From NCBI GenBank assembly GCA_964457365.1, contig CAYWFP010000006.1, positions 13,329-77,328 on the forward strand: a stretch of DNA of 64,000 nt, written 5' to 3'. How positions within the stretch are numbered: position 1 is the stretch's first letter; every line of letters begins with the position of its first letter. Both the position numbers and the translations under genes were made by a program. The stretch comes from CAYWFP01 sp964457365 (GTDB lineage Bacteria; Planctomycetota; SZUA-567). Positions 54,630 to 63,026 of this stretch are shown here, one piece after another. Under the pieces are notes generated by a model. That model ran no database searches. It was not told where the DNA came from and saw only the letters and a list, made by a program, of their open reading frames with translations.

Positions 54630-56018
54630 ATGAGCGAAAACGAGAAGACCTCCGATGCGCCAGACGGGGCGAAAAAGCCCCCGGAGAAGAAGAAGCCGTC
54701 CATAAGCATGAGACGGGTGACGCATTACTACTTTCTGATCGCGCTCTTTCTGGTCCTGCTTGTCTTGACGTATCTCGCCCCGCGCATCTTCATCACCGTC
54801 CCGCCCGGGCATCTGGGCGTCCACTTCCAGCGGTTCCGCGGCGGCACCCAGACCGCGCCGGACGAGTTGTTGCAGGAAGGGATCCATTACATCATCCCGG
54901 TGAACATGGTCTACCTGTACGATTGCCGCGTGCAGGAGGAATTCGCCGAGGTAAACGTGCTCTGCAAGGACGGGCTCAACGTCCGGGTGCGCGTCAGTTT
55001 CTGGTTTCGGCCGATGCGCCAAGACGTGGGGCGTCTGCACAAGCACGTCGGCCCGAAATATATCGAGAAGCTCGTACGTCCCGCGATTTACGCCACCGTA
55101 CGCCGCATTCTGAGCCAGTACTCGCCCGTGCAGTTGTACTCGGTGCCCGAGAGCCAGGAGATGACGATCGAGATTCAAGCCGCCGGCCAGTCCGAACTCG
55201 GACCGCGGCATGTCGAGCTGGTCAGCGTGCTGATCCACAGCGTCCACCTGCCGCCGATTCTCAACACCGCTATCGAGCGCAAGCTGCGCCAGGAACAGGA
55301 GATCCTGGAATACGCCTTCCGCGTGGAGAAGGAGAAGGAGGAGAAGGAGCGCAAACTCATCGAGGCCCAGGGCATCGCGCAGTTCCACGAAACCGTCCAG
55401 CGCGGCCTGACCAAGGACGTACTCCGTCTGCGCGGCATTCTGGCTACGCTCAATCTCTCCCGCAGCGAGAATGCCAAGATCGTCATCTTCGGCAAACCCG
55501 ACGGCTTCGGACTGCCGCTGATCATGGGGGACCTGGATGGCGGCGGAGAACACGGCAAGCCCGCGGACGTCCCGGCGACACGCCTAGACGCGCTTGATCC
55601 CTCCCTGGATCTCAGTCTGCGCACCGACCCCGATCCGGCCGCCGGTACGCACGGCGTCGACATGAGCCTTCGCCCGGCGCCGCTGGATCCGAAGCTCGAG
55701 TTCGGCCATGAGAAGGAGATGAAGGCGAATAAGCGGGAAGCCCCGGGTGGCGGTTTCGAAAAACAACCGAGCCTCTACGAAGAGGAATCGCCCAACGCGC
55801 CGTCGCTCGCGCCCAAATCGCCGACCGACGATAGAAAGCCGACCGCGAATCAGTCGACCTCGGAGAGCGCGCGACCCCCGGCCGAGACGCCCGCACGTCG
55901 CTACCCCGCCGCGGGGATCAGCCCGCAGGAGCACTACCGTCGCAAAGCCCGGTCCGAGAAGGCGGATACGGATATCGCCCCGCCGCCGAAGACCGCCGGA
56001 CATAAGGAGGCCCAATGA
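54630..56018 (+). CDS. SPFH/band-7 membrane protein with disordered tail
   Basis: A 462-residue protein. One membrane helix (residues 33-53, FLIALFLVLLVLTYLAPRIF) is followed by an SPFH domain (about 55-250: ITVPPGHLGVHFQRFRGGTQ, YDCRVQEEFAEVNVLCKDGL). A charged coiled coil (EKEKEEKERKLIEAQGIAQF) comes next, as in prohibitins and stomatins. The last 150 residues are Pro/Ser/Asp-rich and probably disordered. Such proteins form membrane microdomain scaffolds. A small membrane protein starts at its stop (ATGA overlap). It follows the exporter by 67 bases and may be co-transcribed. Confidence 0.85.
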   Translation: MSENEKTSDAPDGAKKPPEKKKPSISMRRVTHYYFLIALFLVLLVLTYLAPRIFITVPPGHLGVHFQRFRGGTQTAPDELLQEGIHYIIPVNMVYLYDCRVQEEFAEVNVLCKDGLNVRVRVSFWFRPMRQDVGRLHKHVGPKYIEKLVRPAIYATVRRILSQYSPVQLYSVPESQEMTIEIQAAGQSELGPRHVELVSVLIHSVHLPPILNTAIERKLRQEQEILEYAFRVEKEKEEKERKLIEAQGIAQFHETVQRGLTKDVLRLRGILATLNLSRSENAKIVIFGKPDGFGLPLIMGDLDGGGEHGKPADVPATRLDALDPSLDLSLRTDPDPAAGTHGVDMSLRPAPLDPKLEFGHEKEMKANKREAPGGGFEKQPSLYEEESPNAPSLAPKSPTDDRKPTANQSTSESARPPAETPARRYPAAGISPQEHYRRKARSEKADTDIAPPPKTAGHKEAQ

Positions 56019-56224
56019 TTCCTGTCGTCGCTATCGTCGGGTACCTGGTGCTCTGCCTCTTGACCGGATTGATCGCCGAGCACAAGATGATCCTGAACTG
56101 GCGCCCGCAGATCGGACAATACCGGTTCCGAATCGGTTTCTGGCTGGCGACGTTCTGCGCGGTGTTCTTCACGCCGATCGTCGTCTTCGTGGTGCTTCTG
56201 GTGATTCCGACGCGAACGCGATGA
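56015..56224 (+). CDS. small two-helix membrane protein coupled to the SPFH gene
   Basis: A 69-residue protein with helices IPVVAIVGYLVLCLLTGLIA and FWLATFCAVFFTPIVVFVVLLVIP joined by a charged loop HKMILNWRPQIGQYRFR. ATG 56015 overlaps the SPFH stop by four bases and AAGGAGG lies just upstream. It is probably an SPFH partner, analogous to small membrane subunits paired with other band-7 proteins. No family recognised. Confidence 0.7.
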   Translation: MIPVVAIVGYLVLCLLTGLIAEHKMILNWRPQIGQYRFRIGFWLATFCAVFFTPIVVFVVLLVIPTRTR

Positions 56225-56246
56225 ATTTCACGTGGACATTCGGTTG

Positions 56247-56274
56247 TTGACAGCGCAAGGCGTCTACCTACAAT
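56247..56274 (+). promoter_or_regulatory. sigma70-like promoter for the DUF697-like gene
   Basis: A perfect TTGACA, a 16-base spacer and TACAAT lie 58 bases before ATG 56332, just after the preceding operon ends. Confidence 0.65.
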
Positions 56275-56331
56275 AATTCCGGGCTGAATCTTTGTTTTCC
56301 GAACGAACGACCTGAAGAAAAGGGGAAGGCG

Positions 56332-56970
56332 ATGGCCAAGAAAAAGAAGACGAGCGAAGAGACGACCTGTGCGGAAGCGGATTCGGCATGCTCACCCGAG
56401 CCGACCGCGGAAGACCAGGCCCTGCTCATCGTGCATAACCACATGCTCGGCGCCATGGCTGCCGCGGCCGTGCCCGTGCCGCTCTTCGACCTGGCGGCCG
56501 TGACGGCAATTCAGTTCAGAATGCTCGCCTGCCTGGCCGAGCATTACGACGTACCCTTCGAAAGCCAAATCACCAAGAGCACCATCGGCGCGGTGATCGG
56601 AGGCGTCGCCGTACCGGAACTCGGTCGCGTCGCGGGCCAGTACGCCGTGCGGAACGTTCCCGCGTCGTTCGTGCGTTCGCTGCCAGCGAGCATCAGCAAG
56701 TTCGTCCCCGGCCTGGGTCTCGTCGCTGGCGTGCTGGCCATGCCGGTGGTCACCGGCGCGAGCACCTATGCGCTGGGCAGAGTTTTCATCCGGCACTTCG
56801 CCTCGGGCGGCACCTTCCTGGACTTCAACCCGCAGTCGACACGCGACTATTTCTCCCGGATGTATAACCAGGGCCACACCTACGCCAAGGGGAAAGGCAA
56901 GCAGTTCATGAACGCGGTGCGCGGGAAGAAGGAACCGGCCGAGGAGGAAGCAGCCGCGTCCCCGGCATAA
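56332..56970 (+). CDS. DUF697-like membrane-associated protein
   Basis: A 212-residue protein. The core (HNHMLGAMAAAAVPVPLFDLAAVTAIQFRMLACLAEHYDV) matches the DUF697 pattern in which a hydrophobic helical pair follows a conserved His/Asn; LVAGVLAMPVVTGASTYALGRVF is the second helical hairpin. DUF697 domains often accompany Era-like GTPases or YcjF; here it stands alone. The Lys-rich N-terminus and acidic, Ala-rich C-terminus are probably disordered. It has its own promoter and a strong terminator. Confidence 0.75.
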   Translation: MAKKKKTSEETTCAEADSACSPEPTAEDQALLIVHNHMLGAMAAAAVPVPLFDLAAVTAIQFRMLACLAEHYDVPFESQITKSTIGAVIGGVAVPELGRVAGQYAVRNVPASFVRSLPASISKFVPGLGLVAGVLAMPVVTGASTYALGRVFIRHFASGGTFLDFNPQSTRDYFSRMYNQGHTYAKGKGKQFMNAVRGKKEPAEEEAAASPA

Positions 56971-57002
56971 CGGTCTTTCCGCGGAGTCGACAACAATTCC
57001 AG

Positions 57003-57034
57003 CGCGCACGGCCAAGGCCGTGCGCGTGTTTTTT
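57003..57034 (+). terminator. strong intrinsic terminator
   Basis: CGCGCACGGCC and GGCCGTGCGCG form an eleven-pair stem separated by AA (the innermost pairs must open to make the loop), followed by TGTTTTTT. It lies 32 bases after the DUF697-like gene. Confidence 0.9.
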
Positions 57035-57160
57035 GATCTACGGACTTGTTCAAAAATAAAATCTTGAGAGTACCGTATTCACGCTATGAAGCCAAGCGTA
57101 ATCCTTCGGCTCTTGTAATATCGATTTTTGGGCGGATGAATTTTGGGGGGGCAGTTCCGG

Positions 57161-57264
57161 GGACTCCGGTTCCGGGGACAGTTTACTTAATTCGGAGGAA
57201 TCTACTAGAAAAGGACTCCGGTTCCGGGGACAGTTTACTTAATTCGGAGGAATCTACTAGAAAA
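57161..57264. repeat. 52-bp perfect tandem duplication (REP/transposase-associated motif)
   Basis: Two exact head-to-tail copies of 52 bases (57161-57212 and 57213-57264). Each contains GGTTCCGGGGACAGTTTACT, a motif I associate with REP-type and IS200-like transposase flanks, and CGGAGGAATC. A partial further copy of the GTTCCGGGGACTCC part precedes them. No transposase gene remains. Confidence 0.85.
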
Positions 57265-57439
57265 GGGTGGCAAACGCTGCGGGGGCAGGTTGCGTGGGCA
57301 CTTCCAGTATTATGGAGTGAGCGAGAACACCGTCGGCATAACCCGTTTCTATCGGTTCGACCTGCGGGCGACCCGGAAGTGGCTCAACCGGCGCAGTCAG
57401 AAGGGGCGGATGAGTTGGGCGCGATTTATGGCCTACTAA
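57260..57439 (+). pseudogene. C-terminal remnant of a group II intron reverse transcriptase/maturase
   Basis: The plus strand reads RLRGHFQYYGVSENTVGI, then TRFYRFDLRATRKWLNRRSQKG and RMSWARFMAY-stop. This matches the end of LtrA-like group II intron proteins, where LRGHxxYYGV is followed by KWLxRRSQK and a W-x-RF segment. The N-terminal polymerase domain is missing; the frame begins inside the 52-bp repeat. Confidence 0.8.
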
Positions 57440-57592
57440 TCGCGCCATCAAATACATTGCGCACGCGGTGGCCGAAGAAGCAGTAAATCAGGCATTATCG
57501 ACGGGTTGCCTGCAAGGTATTTTTAGGCGCGGTTAGTAATTTCCTCCTATCGGACAACGAAGGCAGGAATGGATCACAAGCGATGAGGAGTG

Positions 57593-58042
57593 TTATGCTT
57601 TTTCACCCGTCTCATCGTCGCGGTTGTGCCATGTCTGGTCGAAAGGATTGTAGATCGAGACGCCAGCGGGAAGCATGTCCTTGACGGTACGCGTGGCGAC
57701 GGTCAGACCGTGCGCGATCGCGGTGGCGGCAATCAGCGAATCGATGGCGGGAAGCGGATGCCCCCTGGATTCCGTCTCGGCGCATAATGCCGACCATGCG
57801 TCGGTCTCCAGTTTGCCGATCGGAAGGATGCGGCCGGCGAAGCGACGCTTCATCTCGTCGATCCACGCCATTACTTCGTCGCGGCGCGCAGGATCGTCGA
57901 GTTTGCGCGCGCCCTTCTCCAACTCGCCGACAGTCAGGATGCTGAAATAGGGATCGATCCCATTCAGCCAGTCGATAACGGTTTGGTCGGGGCGCTGGCG
58001 GCGCTGTTCCGAGATGACGCAGGTGTCGACGAAAAACTTCAC
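57593..58042 (-). CDS. vapC: PIN-domain toxin (VapC-like)
   Basis: A 149-residue PIN ribonuclease. FVDTCVISEQRR gives the first catalytic Asp (residue 6), FSILTVGELEKGARKL the Glu near residue 40, and AIDSLIAATAIAHGL the third acid; VATRTVKDM replaces the usual TRNxxDF motif. VapC toxins cleave tRNA or rRNA. ATG 58042 overlaps the stop of the upstream small gene (ATGA), the standard antitoxin-toxin order. Confidence 0.88.
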   Translation of the reverse strand: MKFFVDTCVISEQRRQRPDQTVIDWLNGIDPYFSILTVGELEKGARKLDDPARRDEVMAWIDEMKRRFAGRILPIGKLETDAWSALCAETESRGHPLPAIDSLIAATAIAHGLTVATRTVKDMLPAGVSIYNPFDQTWHNRDDETGEKA

Positions 58043-58269
58043 AAATCGACCTCGCGCGGCAGAGACTTGTCACGCTTCACGATGAAATCGTCGTCGAAGG
58101 GAGCGGTTGCCAGAAAATCGCCGAAGCGGATTTCATCCGGGGATTGCGGATCGGGGAGGATGACCGACAGCGTCACCTCGCCCTCGGGATAATCCCCGGG
58201 GACGTCGATATCGATGTGCGCCTTGTGGTCGCGACCGATAATCGCCTTGGCCTGCAGGGTCCGCGTCAT
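58039..58269 (-). CDS. antitoxin-like partner of the PIN toxin
   Basis: A 76-residue acidic protein (RDHKAHIDIDVPGDYPEGEV, then VILPDPQ, then IRFGDFLATAPFDDDF). The N-terminal strand pattern is like small VapB or DUF-type antitoxins that accompany PIN toxins, and the C-terminal segment would wrap the toxin. CGGAGA precedes ATG 58269. No DNA-binding motif is obvious, so autoregulation is uncertain. Confidence 0.72.
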   Translation of the reverse strand: MTRTLQAKAIIGRDHKAHIDIDVPGDYPEGEVTLSVILPDPQSPDEIRFGDFLATAPFDDDFIVKRDKSLPREVDL

Positions 58270-58539
58270 GGTTCTTTTCTCCGAAAGTTACGTAGAAAAT
58301 TATACTTCAAGACGGCTCATTCGTCAATCCATGAACATGCGTTCGGTCTTTTAAGATGCGTGGAAAGCGATGGGTAATGTTTTCATTAGAGATGTCCGTT
58401 CAGGCGCAAGGGCACAATGACGGCAAGCCATGCTCCGGCTCTACAGGCCCCTCCGGCCCCGGCAAGCTTTGCAGTAAGCCGAGTTGACTCCATGTCATCA
58501 ATGCCCGTCCCGCAAGATTCTACGCCACGGTCCATCAAC

Positions 58540-58584
58540 TTCGTAAAGCACAGGTCGTCGGTTCGAGTCCGACAGTTGGCTCCA
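58540..58584 (+). pseudogene. 3' fragment of tRNA-Thr (CGT anticodon)
   Basis: The sequence starts in the anticodon loop (TTCGTAA), continues through the variable loop AGGTC, a perfect T arm GTCGG-TTCGAGT-CCGAC, the acceptor strand AGTTGGC, a T discriminator and encoded CCA. The preceding bases do not pair to form an anticodon stem, D arm or 5' acceptor, so the 5' half is absent. Such fragments are typical left-overs of integration at tRNA 3' ends. Confidence 0.75.
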
Positions 58585-58595
58585 CGACACGCCAT

Positions 58596-58632
58596 GCCCC
58601 GGGACGCTTGACTAGCGCCTCGGGGCTTTTCT
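58596..58632 (+). terminator. intrinsic terminator after the tRNA fragment
   Basis: GCCCCG pairs with CGGGGC, with additional pairing inside, followed by TTTTCTT. It probably belonged to the original tRNA gene. Confidence 0.65.
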
Positions 58633-58955
58633 TACGCCTGTTCAGCGACGGGTTCCGCACGATATCCCCCGGGGAGGGGTGGCGGCAGGATCGGCTATTC
58701 TCGGCTCATCAGGCAACTATAGAAGGACTGCTGTGACAGTAAGCGCGGCGGTAAGCGGGTACGTGTTGGAAGAAAATTTATAGGAAATCCAGGAAGAGAC
58801 CTGCTTCAGATGCCATAACTGCATGTATTTTTGACGTTGGCTTGAATTCGGCTAAAGGAACCCTGCGGGATTTCCTAAAGCGGCCTGCGTCGGATGCGTC
58901 ATATGCAAGACAGCTTGCGCATTGGCTCTTGTGGCATTAAATGAAAGCCGTTGGA
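58633..58955. other. intergenic stretch without a supported gene
   Basis: About 320 bases between the tRNA fragment's terminator and the end of the thioredoxin-fold gene. I see no reading frame with coding character and no repeat. Confidence 0.45.
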
Positions 58956-60707
58956 TCACGGCCCGCCATAATCCAGCAGCTTCAAGACAATCGTATCGTT
59001 CATCCGTGTCTCCAAGATGCCTTGGCACGGAATTTCATTGGTCGTATAGCTGCGGAATTTGGCTCCGCTGTCGAAGGTCGTATCCAGAATATGGCAGGCG
59101 ATCTTCTTGTTCTTGAATGGATAATTTCCCTGGCGCACCATGGGATTATTTCCAGTCGGGTCGGTCGAAGGCGTCACGTGGATAGTCATGCTGCCGATAG
59201 ACTCTCCATTGCGGCTGCGATCGATGCGGACCGAGACTTTCTCCGGCGTTACCTTGACCACCGTGTGCCTCGCCTGTACCCCACCAGCCATCTGGTAAAG
59301 CGCCCATTCGCCCACCTTCGCGTCGGCCAGGCAATCGGGCAGCTGCGGTTTATTCGTATCGCTCTTTTGGGCAATCGGCTGTTTGATCACACCGTTGGGG
59401 AGAAGCGCTTCGATATCGCTGCCGAGTCGATCGGGCGTGCGTTCTTCTTCCTCGTAGACCTTGCGTACCTTACCCTGCGTGTCGATAAGAATTACCGTCG
59501 GCACCGACATGCACGCCCCGTAATCGAGCCACATCTCCGTATTGGCATAGACAGTCGGATAAGGATACGTCTGCTTTTCCGCCTCGCCGACCTGCCGCTC
59601 CGACGACCTGTTCCATTCCGGCATCTTGTCCACCGAGACCAGGAGCACGGTGAAGCCGGCGGAGCCATACTTCTCCTGTAATGACTTCAGCATATCCAGG
59701 CTTTTCCTGCACTCCGGGCAGAATGCAGCCCAGAACTCGATCAAAACGACCTTGCCTTTGAGCTCCGCAATCGTCAACCGGCCGCCCTCAAAGCGCGATA
59801 GATCGAACGGCGCGGCTGCTTCGTTTCGTTCCGAGCGCGCAAGCATCTGCGCCTTGCCCCAGCCACGCTTGGCGTAATCGACATTCTGTTGCCATTTCTT
59901 TTCGCCGCTCAATTCGATCAATCGCTCGTTTTTTTCGACTGATTGCCGATAGGCTTTCGCTGCCTCGATGAACTTGCCTTCCTTGCTCAGTCGGTCGCCC
60001 AGAAGCAGAAGCTGATATCCCGGTTGCTGTAGCGTGAAGATATAGTTCTGGCGGTTGGTTGCATTGTCGGCGACCTCGAGCACTTCCGTATACGCCTTCT
60101 CCGCTTCGGCGTATTTCACAATCGCGGCCTCAATTTGACCTTTCTCAACCAAGGCCTTGGCTTCGTCAATGATCGCGAAGGCCTGTGCGGCCATCTCCTC
60201 GGGCGTCCGCGTCTTCAACGAAGCGGATTCTTCCTTCGCCTCGGGCTCAACTTGCTTCTCTTCACTCTTGACGGCAATCGCTTCGTCCACGACCTTGCGT
60301 CCGTTCACGCGGTCGGCATCGATATAGCCTTTGGCCACGACCATTCCGTCTTTCAACACCTCTACCTGCTTCCATCGGCCATGCGCGGCAAGAACGCGCA
60401 CCTTGCCGCCTTGGGGAATGATGTGTTCGGTATACTCCGGCAACTCCGATTCGGAAGCGAACTTCATTTCGCGCAGAACATAGGTCGTGCGTCCGCGCAT
60501 CTCCCAGATTCCATCCTTCGAGTCATAGAAAGCAGTCTGCGGTGGCAGATCATCCTCGGCAATCTCTTCGTTCGAACGCGAGGGCAGGATAGAGAAGAGC
60601 CACTGCGAACCGTTATGAATCAAGATAGGCGAGGCGAGAAAGAGCAGCATTAACAGGACGCCGAGCACCCAGGGCCAACGCTTCGATTTCTTCTTGCTCG
60701 TTTTCAT
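58956..60707 (-). CDS. membrane-anchored TlpA-like thioredoxin with SH3 and TPR-like parts
   Basis: 583 residues. An N-terminal anchor (WVLGVLLMLLFLASPILI) is followed by an SH3-like segment (GGKVRVLAAHGRWKQVEVLKDG), a charged helical TPR-like stretch (about 175-290: AKALVEKGQIEAAIVKYAEAEKAY and EGKFIEAAKAYRQSVEKN), and a thioredoxin fold with LIEFWAAFCPECRKSL (Cys330, Cys333) and SVPTVILIDTQG (cis-Pro). A roughly 130-residue beta-rich C-terminal domain (RHTVVKVTPEKVSVRI) is unassigned. It probably reduces or isomerises extracytoplasmic disulfides. It lies 43 bases downstream of a small acidic gene and the PrsW-like gene. Confidence 0.85.
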   Translation of the reverse strand: MKTSKKKSKRWPWVLGVLLMLLFLASPILIHNGSQWLFSILPSRSNEEIAEDDLPPQTAFYDSKDGIWEMRGRTTYVLREMKFASESELPEYTEHIIPQGGKVRVLAAHGRWKQVEVLKDGMVVAKGYIDADRVNGRKVVDEAIAVKSEEKQVEPEAKEESASLKTRTPEEMAAQAFAIIDEAKALVEKGQIEAAIVKYAEAEKAYTEVLEVADNATNRQNYIFTLQQPGYQLLLLGDRLSKEGKFIEAAKAYRQSVEKNERLIELSGEKKWQQNVDYAKRGWGKAQMLARSERNEAAAPFDLSRFEGGRLTIAELKGKVVLIEFWAAFCPECRKSLDMLKSLQEKYGSAGFTVLLVSVDKMPEWNRSSERQVGEAEKQTYPYPTVYANTEMWLDYGACMSVPTVILIDTQGKVRKVYEEEERTPDRLGSDIEALLPNGVIKQPIAQKSDTNKPQLPDCLADAKVGEWALYQMAGGVQARHTVVKVTPEKVSVRIDRSRNGESIGSMTIHVTPSTDPTGNNPMVRQGNYPFKNKKIACHILDTTFDSGAKFRSYTTNEIPCQGILETRMNDTIVLKLLDYGGP

Positions 60708-60750
60708 CTCGTTTCCCCTCTCTCGCTATCGCAATGCTTTCCGTTCCGAC

Positions 60751-61119
60751 CTACGGCTTACTCCACTCATGCCAGTCGCCGCCGGTAGCATTTCTCCAAA
60801 GAATATAGAACGGATCATTCTCCGAGGCGATATCGACCGCACGCTGGAAATCGTCGTAGGATTCGGGAAAGTGATCCATCTCCTCGAGCCATTGCCAGAA
60901 GTCATCGGGCGTGCCGACACCCGTCTTCTCTGAAAGCCATTCGTGATAATTCTCGTCGCGCGGTTGTTCGTGATCCATGTACTCGTTGTGCGCCTGCATC
61001 ACGCGCGCGGTGTCCGAAATTGCCGATAAAAGCAGGTCGATCACTACATCGGAACTGTTCACGCTCGCGGGAGCATTGGCCAGGTGTCCGGCAAGCGAAG
61101 CCATTTCGGTCAGTATCAT
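60751..61119 (-). CDS. small acidic hypothetical protein
   Basis: A 122-residue protein (LLLSAISDTARVMQAHNEYMD, then DENYHEWLSEKTGVGTPDDFWQWLEEMDHF), helical and acidic, with many aromatic and Trp residues. ATG 61119 overlaps the TAA stop of the PrsW-like gene (TAATG), and AAAGGGG precedes it. Coupling ties it to the membrane protease. Family not recognised. Confidence 0.65.
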   Translation of the reverse strand: MILTEMASLAGHLANAPASVNSSDVVIDLLLSAISDTARVMQAHNEYMDHEQPRDENYHEWLSEKTGVGTPDDFWQWLEEMDHFPESYDDFQRAVDIASENDPFYILWRNATGGDWHEWSKP

Positions 61120-62240
61120 TATCTTTCCCCTTTCTTCTTTGATGCTTTCGTATGCACCGGAGCGTTTTGCCCGAGGCATCCAGCGACTTGATGCGTCAAA
61201 TACATTTGGTTGCGTATGGCGAACGGCCAAGTTAACAAGTTCCAGATGCCGATCTCTTTTCCCCTTCGTTTCATGATCAGCGGAAAAGACAAAACATAGC
61301 GCCAAGTTCTGCGAAGCTCGCGGCTGGCAATAAGCGCGCGGACTCCCTGCACCAGGTCGACCAGGATCACGATCGCCAGCAGCACGACGAAAATCCAGGG
61401 CGTCCACTGCCCGCGGCCGATATAGTCCAGGTAATCACGCGCTTGCTGACGCAGATTATACAAGCCGTGTTCCAAGACGACCCAGGAGAAGCATAGCAGC
61501 GGCAATACCCACCACCAATAGTTGCCACGCGCAAATTTCAGCCTCTTGATATGCTCTCCGAGCGCGATGCCAAGCGCGGTAAAGCCAGCGGCGGCGGCAT
61601 GCCCGATAAATCCCATCGAACCGTGACGCCCCATGCTCACGCCGAGCGCGTCTTGAAAGAAATGGAAGCCGCCGAAAGCCGGTCCGTAGACGAAGTCGTA
61701 CGCCTTGACGCCGACAGGATAGAACATCTTCTCGACAATGTCGAAGCCCGCCCCGCACAGAAGCGCCATGACGACTATATCGCTACCGGTAAACCTCGTG
61801 CGTGTCCGCCGCCAACCCCACCAGATCGCCAGTACGACCGGCAGCACCTTGACCGCTTCTTCCAGGATCGGAATGTAGATGCCGCTCATCCACCACAGCT
61901 TCGGATCGATCCCGAAGACGTGCCAATATAGCCCCTGCCCCAATAGCAGCGTGATACCCATGCACAACCAGATGCCGCGCGAGAAGAATTGAAGCGCCCG
62001 CATCGTCGGGATCGACCGCGTCAGCCAGGTAATCAGCAACGCTTCGAGAATCAGGATACCTTCGAGCCGGAACCAGTCTGTGCCATGCTTGTAGTCGTGA
62101 TAAAGGTAGCGCGAGGCAAGCGCCAACAGTGACAAGATAGAGATTCCGAGGCAGACATGGCGGAGGATCATGCGTTTCTGTGACTTGCGCGGCTTTTCCC
62201 GGTGCATGATTCTGGCGTTATCGGTGTCGATATCACTCAT
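61119..62240 (-). CDS. PrsW-family intramembrane protease
   Basis: A 373-residue multi-pass protein with PrsW motifs in order: PILEEAVKVLPVVLA (EExxK), GFDIVEKMFYP (FxxxE), GHAAAAGFTALG (His) and WVVLEHGLYN (His). These line the active site of site-1 proteases that cleave anti-sigma factors. A further helix and a Lys-rich C-terminus follow. ATG 62240 has AGAGGGG upstream; an in-frame upstream ATG is rejected for lack of such a site. It heads the operon with the small acidic gene and the TlpA-like gene, perhaps an envelope stress unit. Confidence 0.85.
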   Translation of the reverse strand: MSDIDTDNARIMHREKPRKSQKRMILRHVCLGISILSLLALASRYLYHDYKHGTDWFRLEGILILEALLITWLTRSIPTMRALQFFSRGIWLCMGITLLLGQGLYWHVFGIDPKLWWMSGIYIPILEEAVKVLPVVLAIWWGWRRTRTRFTGSDIVVMALLCGAGFDIVEKMFYPVGVKAYDFVYGPAFGGFHFFQDALGVSMGRHGSMGFIGHAAAAGFTALGIALGEHIKRLKFARGNYWWWVLPLLCFSWVVLEHGLYNLRQQARDYLDYIGRGQWTPWIFVVLLAIVILVDLVQGVRALIASRELRRTWRYVLSFPLIMKRRGKEIGIWNLLTWPFAIRNQMYLTHQVAGCLGQNAPVHTKASKKKGER

Positions 62241-62413
62241 CGGTTCCCCTCTGCCCAATTGACTTACATCAATCGTAGTCGAGTCGGCGCAATCGGGCAA
62301 GTCACTTTCGGCCTCGTCGGCTGCAGTATGGCTATCATCGGCCCAGCAATATGCGCGCCAGGCCGACAAGCAGAACAAACACATGACATTATTGCAGTTA
62401 CGATAGGCAATAG

Positions 62414-62686
62414 ATGAGCAATGTCAAGACGTTGTTGTTTGTCTTGTCGGATTACACCACACTGAAACGCAGAACTGCGTTCGTTGAAGCACTACACTGT
62501 CACGATCTGGACATGAGCTTGATCGAACCGAAGCAAGAGATCGATTACGAGGGACATCTGAAACGCTTCATAGATGAATTGCGTCGATCACGCGTTGAGG
62601 GGCACGGTGACAAGGACATCTTTGCAGAGATGATCGAATTGCTGGCGCCAGATGGCGGCGGGCGAGCCTTGCTGACATTAGTTTGA
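62414..62686 (+). pseudogene. truncated hypothetical gene meeting a truncated parA
   Basis: Reads 90 residues with believable coding (VKTLLFVLSDYTTLKRRTAFVEALH, then IDYEGHLKRFIDELRRS, then DIFAEMIELLAPDGG). After about 62660 the frame simply continues into the antisense of the ParA remnant, so the 3' part appears lost. No ribosome site is clear. Family not recognised. Confidence 0.4.
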
Positions 62687-63024
62687 AAATCATCAATGCG
62701 AAGCGAGCATGGCAGAACCGAAAGTGACGGTAAGCCACCACCAATGTTGCTACCGTTTGCGAACAGATACTGTTGGATGGTTTCTGTTTCGAACTCATCA
62801 CTAAGCATTGAGGCGAGAAGGTCATGTAGTGTCTTCCTATGCTTCCTGCTATCGGCGCGCTCAACTGCATCTGCACCAATGAGCAGTTCGCTCGCCGCGC
62901 ATTGATGGTCGGCATCGATAAGCAATGTCTTGTTGCCGTTGGCTGCGAAACACTCGGCAATGGCAACTGCTGTAGCAGTCTTGGCAACACCGCCCTTGAG
63001 ATTGATAAACAGGATAATCGGCAT
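62545..63024 (-). pseudogene. truncated ParA-like ATPase
   Basis: From ATG 63024 about 122 residues are ParA-like: INLKGGVAKTATAVAIAECFA holds the deviant Walker A, TLLIDADHQCAASELLIG the Walker A' region. LPSLSVLPCSLRIDDFQTNVSKA follows the family as far as its middle. Beyond roughly 62660 the sequence is unrelated, so the second half, with Walker B and the partition interface, is missing. The frame remains open to 62545 by chance. Confidence 0.75.
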
Positions 63025-63026
63025 AG

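Noticed and set aside
57161..57264. Repeat considered as a CRISPR array
   Set aside because: The two copies are directly adjacent with no spacer and there are no cas genes nearby.
58477..58584. A complete tRNA starting at AGCCGAG
   Set aside because: The 5' bases do not pair with the acceptor strand AGTTGGC, the length is too great, and no D arm or anticodon stem forms. Only the 3' part is real tRNA sequence.
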